A stretch of DNA of 64,000 bases from Elmis aenea (taxonomy: Eukaryota; Arthropoda; Insecta; Coleoptera; Elmidae), in assembly GCA_947652605.1 (NCBI GenBank), contig OX393577.1, positions 6,076,868-6,140,867 of the forward strand. The letters are read 5' to 3'. A program made the position numbers and the translations under genes. Shown here one piece after another: positions 60,201 through 63,468 of this stretch. The notes beneath the pieces are model-generated. The model was not told the DNA's origin, ran no database searches, and was given only the letters and a program-made list of their open reading frames with translations. Numbering within the stretch: position 1 is the first letter of the stretch; each line of letters starts with the position of its first letter.

Positions 60201-62856
60201 CTACAGTACTTATAGAAAATTTATACTGATATTGTGCGACGTTTTTCACAAATAACTTTCTATTTTAATTTGAAAAAAGGCAATAAATCAACACTAAAAT
60301 TTTTAATCGAATAGTAAAAAAACGTAACATTGTCAAATGACAACTTCTAAAATTTTAGTATACCTACATCATTTTAAAATTGTAGCTTGTTCAAACCTCG
60401 GTAATAATTGTTCAAATCGAATCGGATCGATATTATTTATGACAAGTAATTTGGTATTTCCAAGCACGCATTGTTGTAAAATTCAAATTTTAGAAACTTA
60501 TTTTATTTAAAATGATTCAGTTAACAGTAATAAATGCTATTTCCTTTACTATTGAATTGAGCTATAAGCTATAAACAAACAAAGATATATTAAAATGAGG
60601 TTCAACCCATTCGTACGAATGAATATAGTTTCTGTATTCTAGGAAGTCGAATCCTATTGTTTATCACGGATTTTCCGAACATGTGTTTCAGGTACAAAAC
60701 CCTTTCTATAATACTTTGACCAATCAGAGCTTTATGATAACATTCGTGTAATTATTTGAAATTTAAGATGAACAAAAATTTTAAACAGTGTTTAGATAAA
60801 TTTTAAAGACAGCAGACTGAGAGTGCGGCATATTTTAGTTTTATGTGACAAAAAAATTGCATCTTTTTTAAAGTGTATCATAAAATAAATTATTGCTAAG
60901 GAGTTCAATTGCCAAATAGGTTTAAGTTTTCCATACCGATTTTAATATTTTTATAGTAGGGTCCGACCTTTCTCAATAATAACATTCCATTTGAACTTGA
61001 ACTAGCGCAATACATAATGATGAACTTTTTAAATAAATAGTTTAAAAAAACTTTGAGTTGTAATTCTGTGGTATACAATAATTTAATATTATAGTTTGCA
61101 TAAACCCTATTATAATATAATCGTTTAATTCCCTATAATTTTAAATTCAAAATAATACACGGCACTTTTCTCGAACTGGCATTTCGATAATGAATTGAAC
61201 AGAGAGCAAATACCGAAGAGAGAGCAAACAGCGCAACACTCGTGTGAACACCCTGGCAAGTAGTTGCAGCTAGGGCTGAGGTGAGGAGTGTCCCGACGTC
61301 ACGGTCGAAACAAAAATTGCATTACGTGTGAACACCCGCTAGTTCAGTTTAGAGACTTGTGTCGCAACTTTACTCTAGCGTGTGTACTTACCTTTACGAT
61401 AGGCAGGAGTGGAGAAACTTAATAATCATACATAGAAAAGTCCAGCCTAACTCTGTGACTGACTCTGTAACGCATGAATATAGCTACAAAATATCTGCGC
61501 AGTAAACTACTACGGGTTTATTTGACCGACTGAGTTGTGTTTAATGAACCGTAAATTTTTACTCACCGGTAACATAACAGTGTCTAACTTGCAGCTCACG
61601 GTATTATAAAAAGTAATAGTTTAAATTTAAGATATACAATATTCCCGTCCTAGGACGGGCTAACTGCTAGTCCAGAAATAAAAAGCATACCTCGAAACCG
61701 TAAGGTACAAGAGGATCCAGTTAAGAAGAAGAAGAAAAAAGAAACAATACAAACCAACAGTTTGAAGAATTCGTTGTTATGAAGTTTATTAAATTACCAA
61801 AGTACCTAATAGCTAATATCATACTTCAATTGATGTTTAGTTAATAACGTTTTAAGAAAACTAATTAAAAATACGCACCACAAAAACGAACAAACATTTT
61901 GTTTGCTATTTGTAATTAATTGTGACGAAAATGTTATGACACAGGAATTGCTCACCTTAGCTATGTTTTGATGTATGCTTTCCTAGTTAAGGATATATTT
62001 TACGTTGATATTTGGTTTTATCAACATAAACTTGCCTACAAATATATCGAATATATATTGTTTTAAATAATAATTATGATTATCTTTATCACTATCACCA
62101 ATTACTGGAAGTTCTTAGAAATCAATTATATTTCTGGAACATTCAATTACACACATGGTTTAAAATTTTCTTCCAGATTTTTGTGATTGATCAGTCTTTG
62201 CTTAAAAATTCCTCAACTGAAGTTCCACTTGATACTGCCCTAAAATAAAAATGTAAGAACTATTCTTTTATTAATTCCTGGTTGTTGACGATAGGAGTAT
62301 TTGAGAAACCATTCCGATTTTAATGCCTTTTGTCGCAATATAGAGATATAAAAAAACAGGTCTCTTTTTCTGTCCAAATACTCTGTTTTTTTGGAGATTA
62401 TACACGTATTAATGCAAAGGTTAGGGATCCAAAAATAGGAATTTATTAGAGTTATATGAAATATTTTATAAATAAGCAATAAATTTAGTTGTCTTTTTAT
62501 CATCCTCAAGTTACTTTTTTTACTACTCTGATTTTTAATTTTATTTTCAGGTACAAATATAGCTTATAGAAAACCTGCCAATCAGTCGACATCAGTGCGG
62601 GGCGGTACTGCCCTTAACGCAAACGATGGCGAAAAAAGCACCGAACACGACGGTAAAAGATGTTCCGAAACACAAAAAGAAGCCAGCCCCTGGTGGTCGG
62701 TCGATCTCCTCAGAGCATATCCCATCAAAGTGGTTCGGGTTACGACCAGAGGTTGCTGCGGACACCAACCGCTCCAAGACTTGGAAATCAGGGTGGGAAA
62801 CAGTAGCTCAGATTTACAAAGAAACCCGCTGTGTGCATGGTTTCCTGGAACAATTG
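9130..62856 (+). CDS. fw: Furrowed-like selectin, 5' part (exons 1-3; continues past the window)
   Basis: Exons 9130-9217, 55474-55650 and 62551-62856 join in frame to give about 190 residues. These are a signal peptide (1-28), a Sushi/CCP domain (about 33-88) and an FTP/F5-8-type-C-like domain (about 89-190). All junctions are GT..AG and phase 1. A secreted or membrane protein starting with this combination fits insect Furrowed, which is known to add a C-type lectin domain, many Sushi repeats and a transmembrane anchor; in Drosophila it acts at the cell surface in planar polarity and eye development. Those downstream parts are not in the window, so the assignment rests on domain order. Other lectin/CCP adhesion proteins are the main alternative. 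The 46-kb first intron is filled with repeats. Confidence 0.75.
9594..10036. repeat. Probable TA-CAGGGT-type repeat terminus, unresolved
   Basis: TA followed by CAGGGTATTTCATAATTAAA at 9594 resembles the termini of the CAGGGTG palindromic elements. I could not find the matching inverted end, so the element may be truncated. The rest is AT-rich with no coding signal. Confidence 0.35.
10039..10680 (-). mobile_element. Mariner-like (IS630/Tc1 superfamily) transposase relic within inverted repeats
   Basis: On the minus strand 10600-10395 reads FFLWGHLKNKVYTKRPENIE, LKDRIREEMKSI and, after a frame change, a region ending CLAVNGSQFGHL. This is the C-terminal end of a DDE transposase, FLWG being typical just after the last catalytic acidic residue. 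The relic is flanked by an inverted pair: about 10335-10385 (taacaaaaacatcataagaa) and about 10605-10665 (ttcttatgatgtttttgtta). A TA-CAGTGTGTCC terminus lies at 10039. Catalytic core and N-terminus are absent, so it is inactive. Confidence 0.6.
10681..12433. other. Intronic, no gene; CpG-bearing patch at 10840-10980
   Basis: Mostly AT-rich unique-looking sequence. Around 10905-10950 the octamer gtcgcgac occurs twice 34 nt apart (tgtcgcgacgctc and tgtcgcgacatca), followed by cgtgtgaactaccc. That looks like the end of a small TIR element, but I cannot define its other end. Confidence 0.35.
12434..13130. mobile_element. Palindromic foldback element, about 700 bp, TA flanks
   Basis: The left arm (tagggcgtttcttaaatatt) and right arm (aatatttaagaaacaccctg) are reverse complements, and the match continues inward almost to the centre near 12785. 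Inverted blocks include the tctcccacc and cgacccctgttgg motifs. TA flanks both ends (12432-12433 and 13131-13132). No transposase frame is seen. The open frame across 12818-13126 is an artefact of the palindrome. Confidence 0.85.
13131..15239. other. Intronic AT-rich sequence, nothing recognised
   Basis: No coding signature, tandem repeat or clear element terminus found. A 90-residue frame at 13589 has no recognisable motif and falls in the background. Confidence 0.4.
15240..15530 (+). repeat. Dispersed repeat copy A (inverted copy at 35225-35470)
   Basis: The blocks agtagactcacgtcatacac, cgtaattacatgtgtatatt, ctgttaaaatcgtaggtatt and agctacataacacgagttgt recur, reverse complemented and diverged, at 35225-35470. 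I can name no coding sequence or family. Confidence 0.7.
16100..16265 (+). repeat. Diverged copy of the repeat at 58991-59150
   Basis: Shares cccagattacatttcc, cagcatgg, cgcttattat, agatgaattattcct and ccttgtgcttc with 58991-59150, but here the CAGGGTG terminus is lost. The extra acatttccacatttccagc suggests a small local duplication. Confidence 0.65.
17480..17625 (+). repeat. Dispersed repeat copy shared with 43180-43310
   Basis: The segments catagccaattatggttg, cattaaaaaaa and agcaagtttggcttatatct followed by gccattac..tttt..agatattttt recur at 43180-43310. A 114-residue open frame (17526-17870) begins in this repeat and shows no known domain, so I do not call it a gene. Confidence 0.65.
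17640..19380. other. Intronic AT-rich sequence, nothing recognised
   Basis: No protein family, element end or RNA gene seen. A short (CT)n run occurs near 18806-18818. Confidence 0.35.
19385..20350 (-). mobile_element. Probable pogo-like DNA transposon relic
   Basis: The left edge has ggggcaaactggggtac (19400-19416) and the right edge tgtgccccactatcccg (20333-20349), GGGG/CCCC-type ends resembling pogo-like elements in insects. The minus strand 19790-19500 encodes LDDNTKREVFYTRV, DVSFLQGVCFQIQCPEK and RQKWIKNINAY, then KKDNLDV with a frameshift to FFCLNW. This is reminiscent of the degenerate PHD-like Cys-rich tail of some pogo transposases. The DDE core was not found. Identification rests on weak motif similarity. 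Confidence 0.35.
19759..20122 (+). repeat. Tandem duplication of a roughly 182-nt unit
   Basis: Two adjacent units (about 19759-19942 and 19943-20122) share aggaccatg..tttaataatt, gtattaatgttatcatccat and gaggtaccgacgcttgggcg followed by a long, nearly identical stretch to about atgttagct. Divergence is modest. The duplication lies inside the probable pogo-like relic. Confidence 0.85.
20390..21935. other. Intronic AT-rich sequence, nothing recognised
   Basis: No recognisable coding sequence, structured RNA or repeat copy. The 80-residue minus frame at 21213 carries no motif I know. Confidence 0.35.
21935..22270 (-). mobile_element. 5'-truncated LINE fragment, C-terminal end
   Basis: Minus strand encodes METNQLRWLGHLLRMPESR, then RNRGRPRIKWKNRNEAENRR and, one frame over, SWRDVPQLA. 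It is the same tail as the copy at 7385-7870. The 3' end contains cttgacaccgaaaggtacaa and ends with a cgattaacaagaagaaca tail near 21935. A single-base shift breaks the frame after IKWKN. Confidence 0.75.
22990..23720 (-). mobile_element. Internally deleted LINE: RT domain joined to 3' end
   Basis: The 5' part (about 23715-23298) encodes an RT N-terminal half: MDRAIHKMKIGKAACHDDIL, SVTLPIFKTGDSKKCENYRG, ISLLSVVEKLYE and QCGFRRGRSTQDLIFTL. After a frameshift it continues as FIDLK.AFDRVPR (motif A) to about 23200. It then jumps straight to the C-terminal tail (MKIEGKRNRGRPR, SWRDVPQLA) and the shared 3' end with a purine tail near 22990. The catalytic FADD region and thumb are missing, so it is a dead copy. 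Confidence 0.75.
23725..26690. other. Intronic AT-rich sequence, nothing recognised
   Basis: About 3 kb of AT-rich DNA with no ORF above 60 codons and no repeat I could match within the window. This is the quietest part of the intron. Confidence 0.4.
26700..27335. mobile_element. Possible small DNA-transposon remnant
   Basis: Starts with cagtccagtcccaattatct and ggatattcaaacactcgg, and ends near ggtattcggatatctgcag..cactgc, giving a loose inverted similarity around ggatat(t/c). The interior has repeated ggaaagta motifs (26880-26960, 27205-27220) and duplicated ccagtaaagt blocks at 27121 and 27195. The unusual composition relative to flanking DNA suggests an inserted element, but I cannot define TIRs. 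Confidence 0.3.
28420..28810 (+). mobile_element. LINE fragment, C-terminal end of RT ORF
   Basis: Encodes EEFIEQRQLGWWGHLQSLDT, then GKRKKRKTKGNLNNALGKIL (an in-frame run with a shift relative to KGKRGRPKETWNNAL), KKKGKTWAEAKNLAQNRKHW and a tail PPLDPMGRKRID. This QLGWWGHLQ...GKRGRPK..W..A layout is an RTE-like C-terminus of a different subfamily from the AAG-tailed copies. The 3' end is TATG/TATA-rich (tatgtatgtatata). Confidence 0.7.
29060..29430. other. Less AT-rich intronic patch, function unknown
   Basis: Contains CpG-bearing stretches (gagcgtgaccctcgcaac, atcgtcgtcacccgcag) and overlapping short open frames on both strands (about 29139-29424), neither with a recognisable domain. It could be an alternative promoter or first exon of the long gene, or an old repeat; the sequence alone does not decide. 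Confidence 0.25.
29781..30249. mobile_element. Non-autonomous TIR element, copy 1
   Basis: Starts gaaaatttccttcacctgtc and ends ggtgaaggaaattttc, which is the inverted form, with a gttggtta insertion in the right arm. Internal inverted blocks include gatttcctagaaacgatcaa against ggtcgtttctaagaaatc. A second copy lacking the right end is at 53950-54335. No coding capacity; the 83-residue frame at 29884 is incidental. Confidence 0.75.
30250..35224. other. Intronic AT-rich sequence, nothing confidently recognised
   Basis: About 5 kb without a credible ORF. Noted inside: a stem-loop ccggaa...ttccgg near 31650, and at 32090-32290 a run of dispersed attgctataaaa/tataaaaata words suggesting old local duplications. 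Confidence 0.35.
35225..35560 (-). repeat. Dispersed repeat copy B (inverted relative to 15240-15530)
   Basis: Holds the reverse-complement blocks of the copy at 15240: acaactcgtgttatgtagct, acgattttaacag, atgtaattacgttgtc and gtgagtctactttgatcatt. Here a stretch around ttgcttaccgtgcgt is present twice (about 35393 and 35486), each followed by a ctcact..atgcatgcagg-like segment, so this copy has a local duplication. Confidence 0.7.
35565..37290. other. Intronic AT-rich sequence, nothing recognised
   Basis: No coding, RNA or repeat features could be assigned. Confidence 0.35.
37298..38190 (-). mobile_element. Jockey-like non-LTR retrotransposon fragment
   Basis: Minus-strand coding, reading from about 37850 down, gives SKQIPYSNTAKYLARTLDAK, then KLLQQILKPVWTYGIQLWEY, SNIQIIQRLQNKTLRNIVDA and PWYYRNSDIHRDL, ending in a histidine-rich tail. 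The KYLG..LD..L.W..H and LKP.WTYGIQLWG blocks followed by NAPWYV..N..IH.DL are the post-RT region of Jockey-clade ORF2. The RT core (YADD) upstream is only vaguely present at 38050-38190 (degenerate). 3' end at about 37298. Confidence 0.75.
38200..42840. other. Intronic AT-rich sequence with one GC-richer patch at 39230-39480
   Basis: Mostly featureless. At 39233-39246 there is a palindromic word cttgttccaacaag, and the stretch to 39475 is noticeably richer in GC and CpG (gcgttccatcaaag, caccggacggtcag). It has two overlapping open frames with no known domain. It may be a decayed element or regulatory DNA. Confidence 0.3.
42840..43330 (-). mobile_element. Mariner-like transposase relic flanked by inverted repeats
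   Basis: On the minus strand 43085-42944 reads, across frame breaks, RSPDLAPLD-like then EELLKLKFTKKGHI-like sequence, ending ..IKAAIPEI. SPDLAPLDFFLWG followed by K.KVY...PHS..DLK..I...I.EI is the diagnostic end of IS630/mariner-type transposases. Flanks form an inverted pair: 42885-42920 (atgacaactatagttggcta) and 43205-43235 (tagccaactatggttgtcat). Inactive. Confidence 0.6.
43331..44602. other. Intronic AT-rich sequence, nothing recognised
   Basis: No ORF, RNA or repeat match found. Confidence 0.35.
44606..45051. mobile_element. 446-bp MITE with 3-bp TAA target duplication (PIF/Harbinger type)
   Basis: Perfect outer inverted ends TGCCCGGTTTCTCCGACACA and its complement at 45032-45051. 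The arms continue imperfectly through cttaagat blocks. The flanks are TAA at 44603-44605 and TAA at 45052-45054, the TWA duplication expected for PIF/Harbinger transposition. The interior carries many cttaag words and no ORF. High terminal identity suggests a fairly recent insertion. Confidence 0.88.
45270..45515. repeat. Inverted pair of diverged repeat arms
   Basis: The left arm (gctttgtttttgtgcaccga, running to tcctgta at about 45351) and the right arm (tacagggttt at 45440, running to cggtgcgcagaaacaaaaca) are reverse complements. Element termini therefore face each other across about 90 bp of AT-rich sequence. It could be two opposed truncated copies of one CAGGG-ended family. Confidence 0.5.
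45520..46880. other. Intronic AT-rich sequence, nothing recognised
   Basis: Several short frames, none with recognised motifs. A TACAGGCTG terminus-like word near 46895 marks the start of the next repeat cluster. Confidence 0.3.
47143..47531. mobile_element. 389-bp TA-flanked CAGGG-ended element with internal hairpin
   Basis: Ends CAGGGTGTTTCGTAAAAA and TTTTTTACGAAACCCTG; TA on both sides (47141-47142, 47532-47533). The left arm interior (gaggtgattccttatc) is shared with the palindrome at 12434. The right arm interior instead holds a hairpin: catattgggtaga near 47420 against tctacccaatatg near 47500. So the two arms have different histories. Confidence 0.75.
47902..48768 (-). mobile_element. 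LINE, 3' half (FADD motif to stop), twin-primed insertion
   Basis: Open minus-strand frame begins INRSGLVYRRRHQCLAFADD, where FADD (48709-48720) is RT catalytic motif C. It continues with a thumb-like region, FTYLGAVFSRNPNI, TTIRPIVTYACETWTLN, the C-terminal RLRWLGHTERM and RRGRPKVRW, and stops at 47908-47910. Only six bases separate the stop from the target duplication, so the 3' UTR is almost absent, consistent with RTE-like elements. It has no internal stop. Paired with the inverted 5' portion at about 48769-49743. Confidence 0.9.
48769..49743 (+). mobile_element. LINE, inverted 5' portion (RT motifs up to just before FADD)
   Basis: Open plus-strand frame from RDKKRKYNEKVIQEIE through SPGTDRITVELFKYG, CPVYKKGDASVCHNYRG, QCGFRKGRSTTDHIFTL, FVLFVDFRQAYDNV (motif A Asp) and GVRQGDPMSANLFSIVLEKA, ending at RETK where the target duplication begins. 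It stops exactly where the minus-strand half begins in protein order. The endonuclease domain is missing, so the insertion is 5'-truncated as well as inverted. Confidence 0.9.
49756..52840. other. Intronic AT-rich sequence, nothing recognised
   Basis: No supported gene. A short (AT)n run lies at 51401-51411. Short frames near 52245-52460 are low-complexity AT background. Confidence 0.35.
52790..53040 (+). repeat. Probable dispersed repeat fragment
   Basis: The stretch around ccgtttccggttgaaccgga (with the palindromic core tccggttgaaccgga) and the end tctgcgcctcactgtat resemble the interior and CTGTA terminus of CAGGG-type elements. No second copy in this window; assignment is tentative. Confidence 0.35.
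53041..53948. other. Intronic AT-rich sequence, nothing recognised
   Basis: No ORF or repeat assigned. Confidence 0.35.
53949..54335. mobile_element. Non-autonomous TIR element, copy 2, right end lost
   Basis: Matches 29781-30160 collinearly (gaaaattttcttcacctgtc start; caataggagcattattacac; attaaatattttggtcttga; atatagattaaaccacaccc), but stops after accacaccctgacgcag where copy 1 continues to its right terminus. This copy therefore lacks the right TIR. Confidence 0.75.
54340..55473. other. End of fw-like intron 1, nothing recognised
   Basis: AT-rich. Only the pyrimidine tract and CAG acceptor of exon 2 at 55463-55473 stand out. Confidence 0.45.
55474..55650 (+). CDS. fw: fw-like exon 2: Sushi/CCP domain
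   Basis: Encodes one complete complement-control module: KCGHPAVPV, then YTCDEGYE, TSCSPQGQW and PFCG. The four cysteines (KC, YTC, TSC, PFC), the GY between the second and third, and the W before the last are the CCP hallmarks, giving C1-C3 and C2-C4 disulfides. The acceptor is tttttttgcag|aa and the donor gtg|gtaagt at 55651. Phase 1 on both sides makes it a portable exon. Confidence 0.88.
55765..56304 (-). mobile_element. LINE fragment, thumb and C-terminal end
   Basis: Encodes VTPALLYGSESWTLTNKNSS, AAEIGLLRKIQGKTKRE and, after frame breaks, LGHIYRMKEEWVTRKAYEAR, NKRGRPRKTWQGKIKKAATD and KGIQKLAQDRK. The YG.E.W.L, RRI.G and LGH..RM...GRPR..W blocks in order identify an RTE-like C-terminal half. 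It ends about 115 bp downstream of fw-like exon 2 with a tail of short AATAA-type repeats (near 55745-55765). Confidence 0.75.
56320..56565 (-). mobile_element. Jockey-like fragment abutting the LINE fragment
   Basis: Minus strand reads TAKYLGINDDIRLR, a stop, KEHAKKKRKELYLKYKKMYF, LIGGKSQLSVDNKLLLYKQV and LKPV. These blocks parallel the 37298-37850 Jockey fragment (KYLARTLD, KYKKKHWLIGRNSSLS, LKPVWTYG). Two in-frame stops show that it is dead. Confidence 0.65.
57058..57828. mobile_element. 771-bp TIR DNA transposon carrying a MADF-like gene
   Basis: Inverted ends are long: GGCCTAGTCCAGATTGTAAA at left against its complement ending ctggactaggc at right, extending through aaatgtttcggaaca. The flanks read TA on both sides (or TAA left and TTA right, both TWA). 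The interior retains a MADF-like ORF (57297-57572). No DDE transposase is present, so it is a deletion derivative. Confidence 0.8.
57297..57572 (+). pseudogene. Truncated MADF (Myb/SANT-like) DNA-binding protein
   Basis: Translates from ATG as MWNQEKTLQLIEKVHSTSCL, WDVTCGEYKNRNKKRDAF, then IAQSCDVTVAEVEKKVHMLK and QFRLEHKKL. It fits the MADF pattern: LI..V...P.LWD....YK.R..R..A...IA..........V...W..LR..F..E..K. The stop at 57570 ends the frame after 91 residues. Proteins of this type accompany the transposase in PIF/Harbinger-like elements and are thought to bind the TIRs. Upstream in-frame codons (from 57108) lie in the TIR region and are probably not translated. There is no sign of host function. 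Confidence 0.65.
58991..59150 (+). repeat. CAGGGTG-ended repeat (left end), copy shared with 16100-16265
   Basis: TA then CAGGGTGTCCCAGATTACAT and cagcatggggatctcgctta; continues collinearly with 16100-16265 to cctcgtgcttctg, then stops abruptly where a LINE fragment begins. No right terminus is visible. Confidence 0.65.
59160..59700 (+). mobile_element. LINE fragment, post-RT region
   Basis: Open frame 59166-59648 encodes KVYKYLINILTKDGRDEKDI, NKIGKGRTTTSKINSLLWNK, SLIKSRVTYGSEVWTLNNS and SVEKSFWRICCGVT. YLG..L...G....DI..RI..GR, LW...S..TK..L....I...V.YG.E.W.L and EM.F.RR..G blocks identify an RTE-like thumb/C-terminal region. The frame is intact for 160 codons but shifts near 59600, where a second frame continues (about 59660-59698). 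Confidence 0.75.
59780..59962 (+). mobile_element. LINE 3' fragment, interrupted by the following TIR element
   Basis: Reads KMETHHLR, a stop, LGHILCMPENMTENE, then NRGRSKIK, a stop, and KKEVRQRQEEKRVS. It parallels METNRLRWLGHLLRMP and RGRPRIKWKKEVRQRLEE in the AAG-tailed family. The sequence breaks off at gtcagttgaagagtcta, exactly at the TIR element boundary, and seems to resume at 61397 (tacgataggcaggagtg). Confidence 0.7.
59963..61396. mobile_element. 1.43-kb TIR element inserted into a LINE copy
   Basis: Ends AAGGTGGGTACACACGCTAG (left) and CTAGCGTGTGTACTTACCTT (right), with TA on both sides. The subterminal regions repeat gtgtgaa(c/t) four times (tgctgtgtgaacag, cgtgtgaatacc, cgtgtgaacacc, gtgtgaacaccc). 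No ORF over 60 codons is present, so it is non-autonomous. It separates LINE sequence at 59962 from matching LINE sequence at 61397. Confidence 0.8.
61397..61740 (+). mobile_element. LINE 3' end resumed, with a second small insertion
   Basis: The LINE resumes with acgataggcaggagtgg and agaaactt. It is interrupted at about 61438-61668 by about 230 bp of unrelated sequence, then resumes with agaaataaaaagcatacctc and gaaaccgtaaggtacaagag, and closes with an AAGAAGAAGAAG tail. A perfect 16-bp palindrome (cccgtcctaggacggg, 61644-61659) lies in the inserted part. Confidence 0.65.
62551..62856 (+). CDS. fw: fw-like exon 3: FTP (fucolectin/F5-8 type C-like) domain
   Basis: Encodes the FTP module: NIAYRKPANQSTS at the start, the NANDG motif, C in KRCSET, SPWWSVDLL, then VTTRGCCGHQPLQDLEIRVG and CAWFPGTI. 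The PWW.VDL, R...CC....L...EIR.G and final Cys pattern is that of fucolectin/tachylectin-4/pentraxin-1 domains, which in eel fucolectin bind fucose and Ca2+; whether this one binds sugar is not shown. The acceptor follows TTATTTTCAG at 62550 and the donor is attg|gtacgt with GT at 62857. Phase 1 at both ends matches exon 2. A minus-strand frame over the same bases is its shadow. Confidence 0.85.
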
Positions 62857-63468
62857 GTACGTAATAATAATATATTTGCTTGGAAACGAAGCGCAATTAG
62901 CTAATTATTCATGTTTATCTCATCCTGTCGAAAAATGCGTTGTGCATTAATTTTCATAAGCAACCAAACATTAACCTACATAGTAAAAGATGTTAGAAAT
63001 CGCATTAACATATTTGTGCATGGGAAATATATGCAGAGGAATTTAATTAAAATTATCTACCTGTAATAAGCGTATAATATGAAGAAAAACAGATTGAATG
63101 GTAGTGATGAGAATTAATAAGTAAATTCACTATTATGAAAGTTTTAACATCATATATTGTCAATGCTACATGCGTGTGAATACTTATTGTCTAGCGAATA
63201 TTGTTGTAATCAAAATCTATAGAAAGTTATGGTTGTTAAAAGAGAGAACATCATTATTTATAATACTTGCACTTTTAAATATATCTGTCTGTTTATTAGA
63301 CAACACTCTTGTATTGATATTTCAACACATTTAGAAATAATATTACCTATATGCTTGTGGAAACACTCTGGAAGCGTGAACAAAATAGTTTAGAGTGTTT
63401 CCAAAACAGCTAATATAGACCTACAAGGTATTTTATGATCAAGAGACAAAATTTTCAATATATGTATA
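62857..63468 (+). other. Start of fw-like intron 3
   Basis: Begins with the GTACGT donor at 62857. AT-rich, nothing recognised before the repeat at 63469. The next exon lies outside the window. Confidence 0.5.

Larger units (their letters stand above)
55651..62550 (+). other. fw-like intron 2, 6,900 bp
   Basis: Starts GTAAGT at 55651 and ends TTATTTTCAG at 62550. Contents: a LINE fragment on the minus strand from 55765, a Jockey-like fragment to about 56560, a TIR element with a MADF-like frame (57058-57828), and a nested LINE/TIR complex (58991-61735). The stretches 56570-57055, 57830-58985 and 61740-62550 show nothing recognisable. Confidence 0.75.

Noticed and set aside
62582..62896. 104-residue minus-strand frame
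   Set aside because: Shadow of the FTP exon, whose plus-strand reading has conserved Cys/Trp pattern and splice sites.
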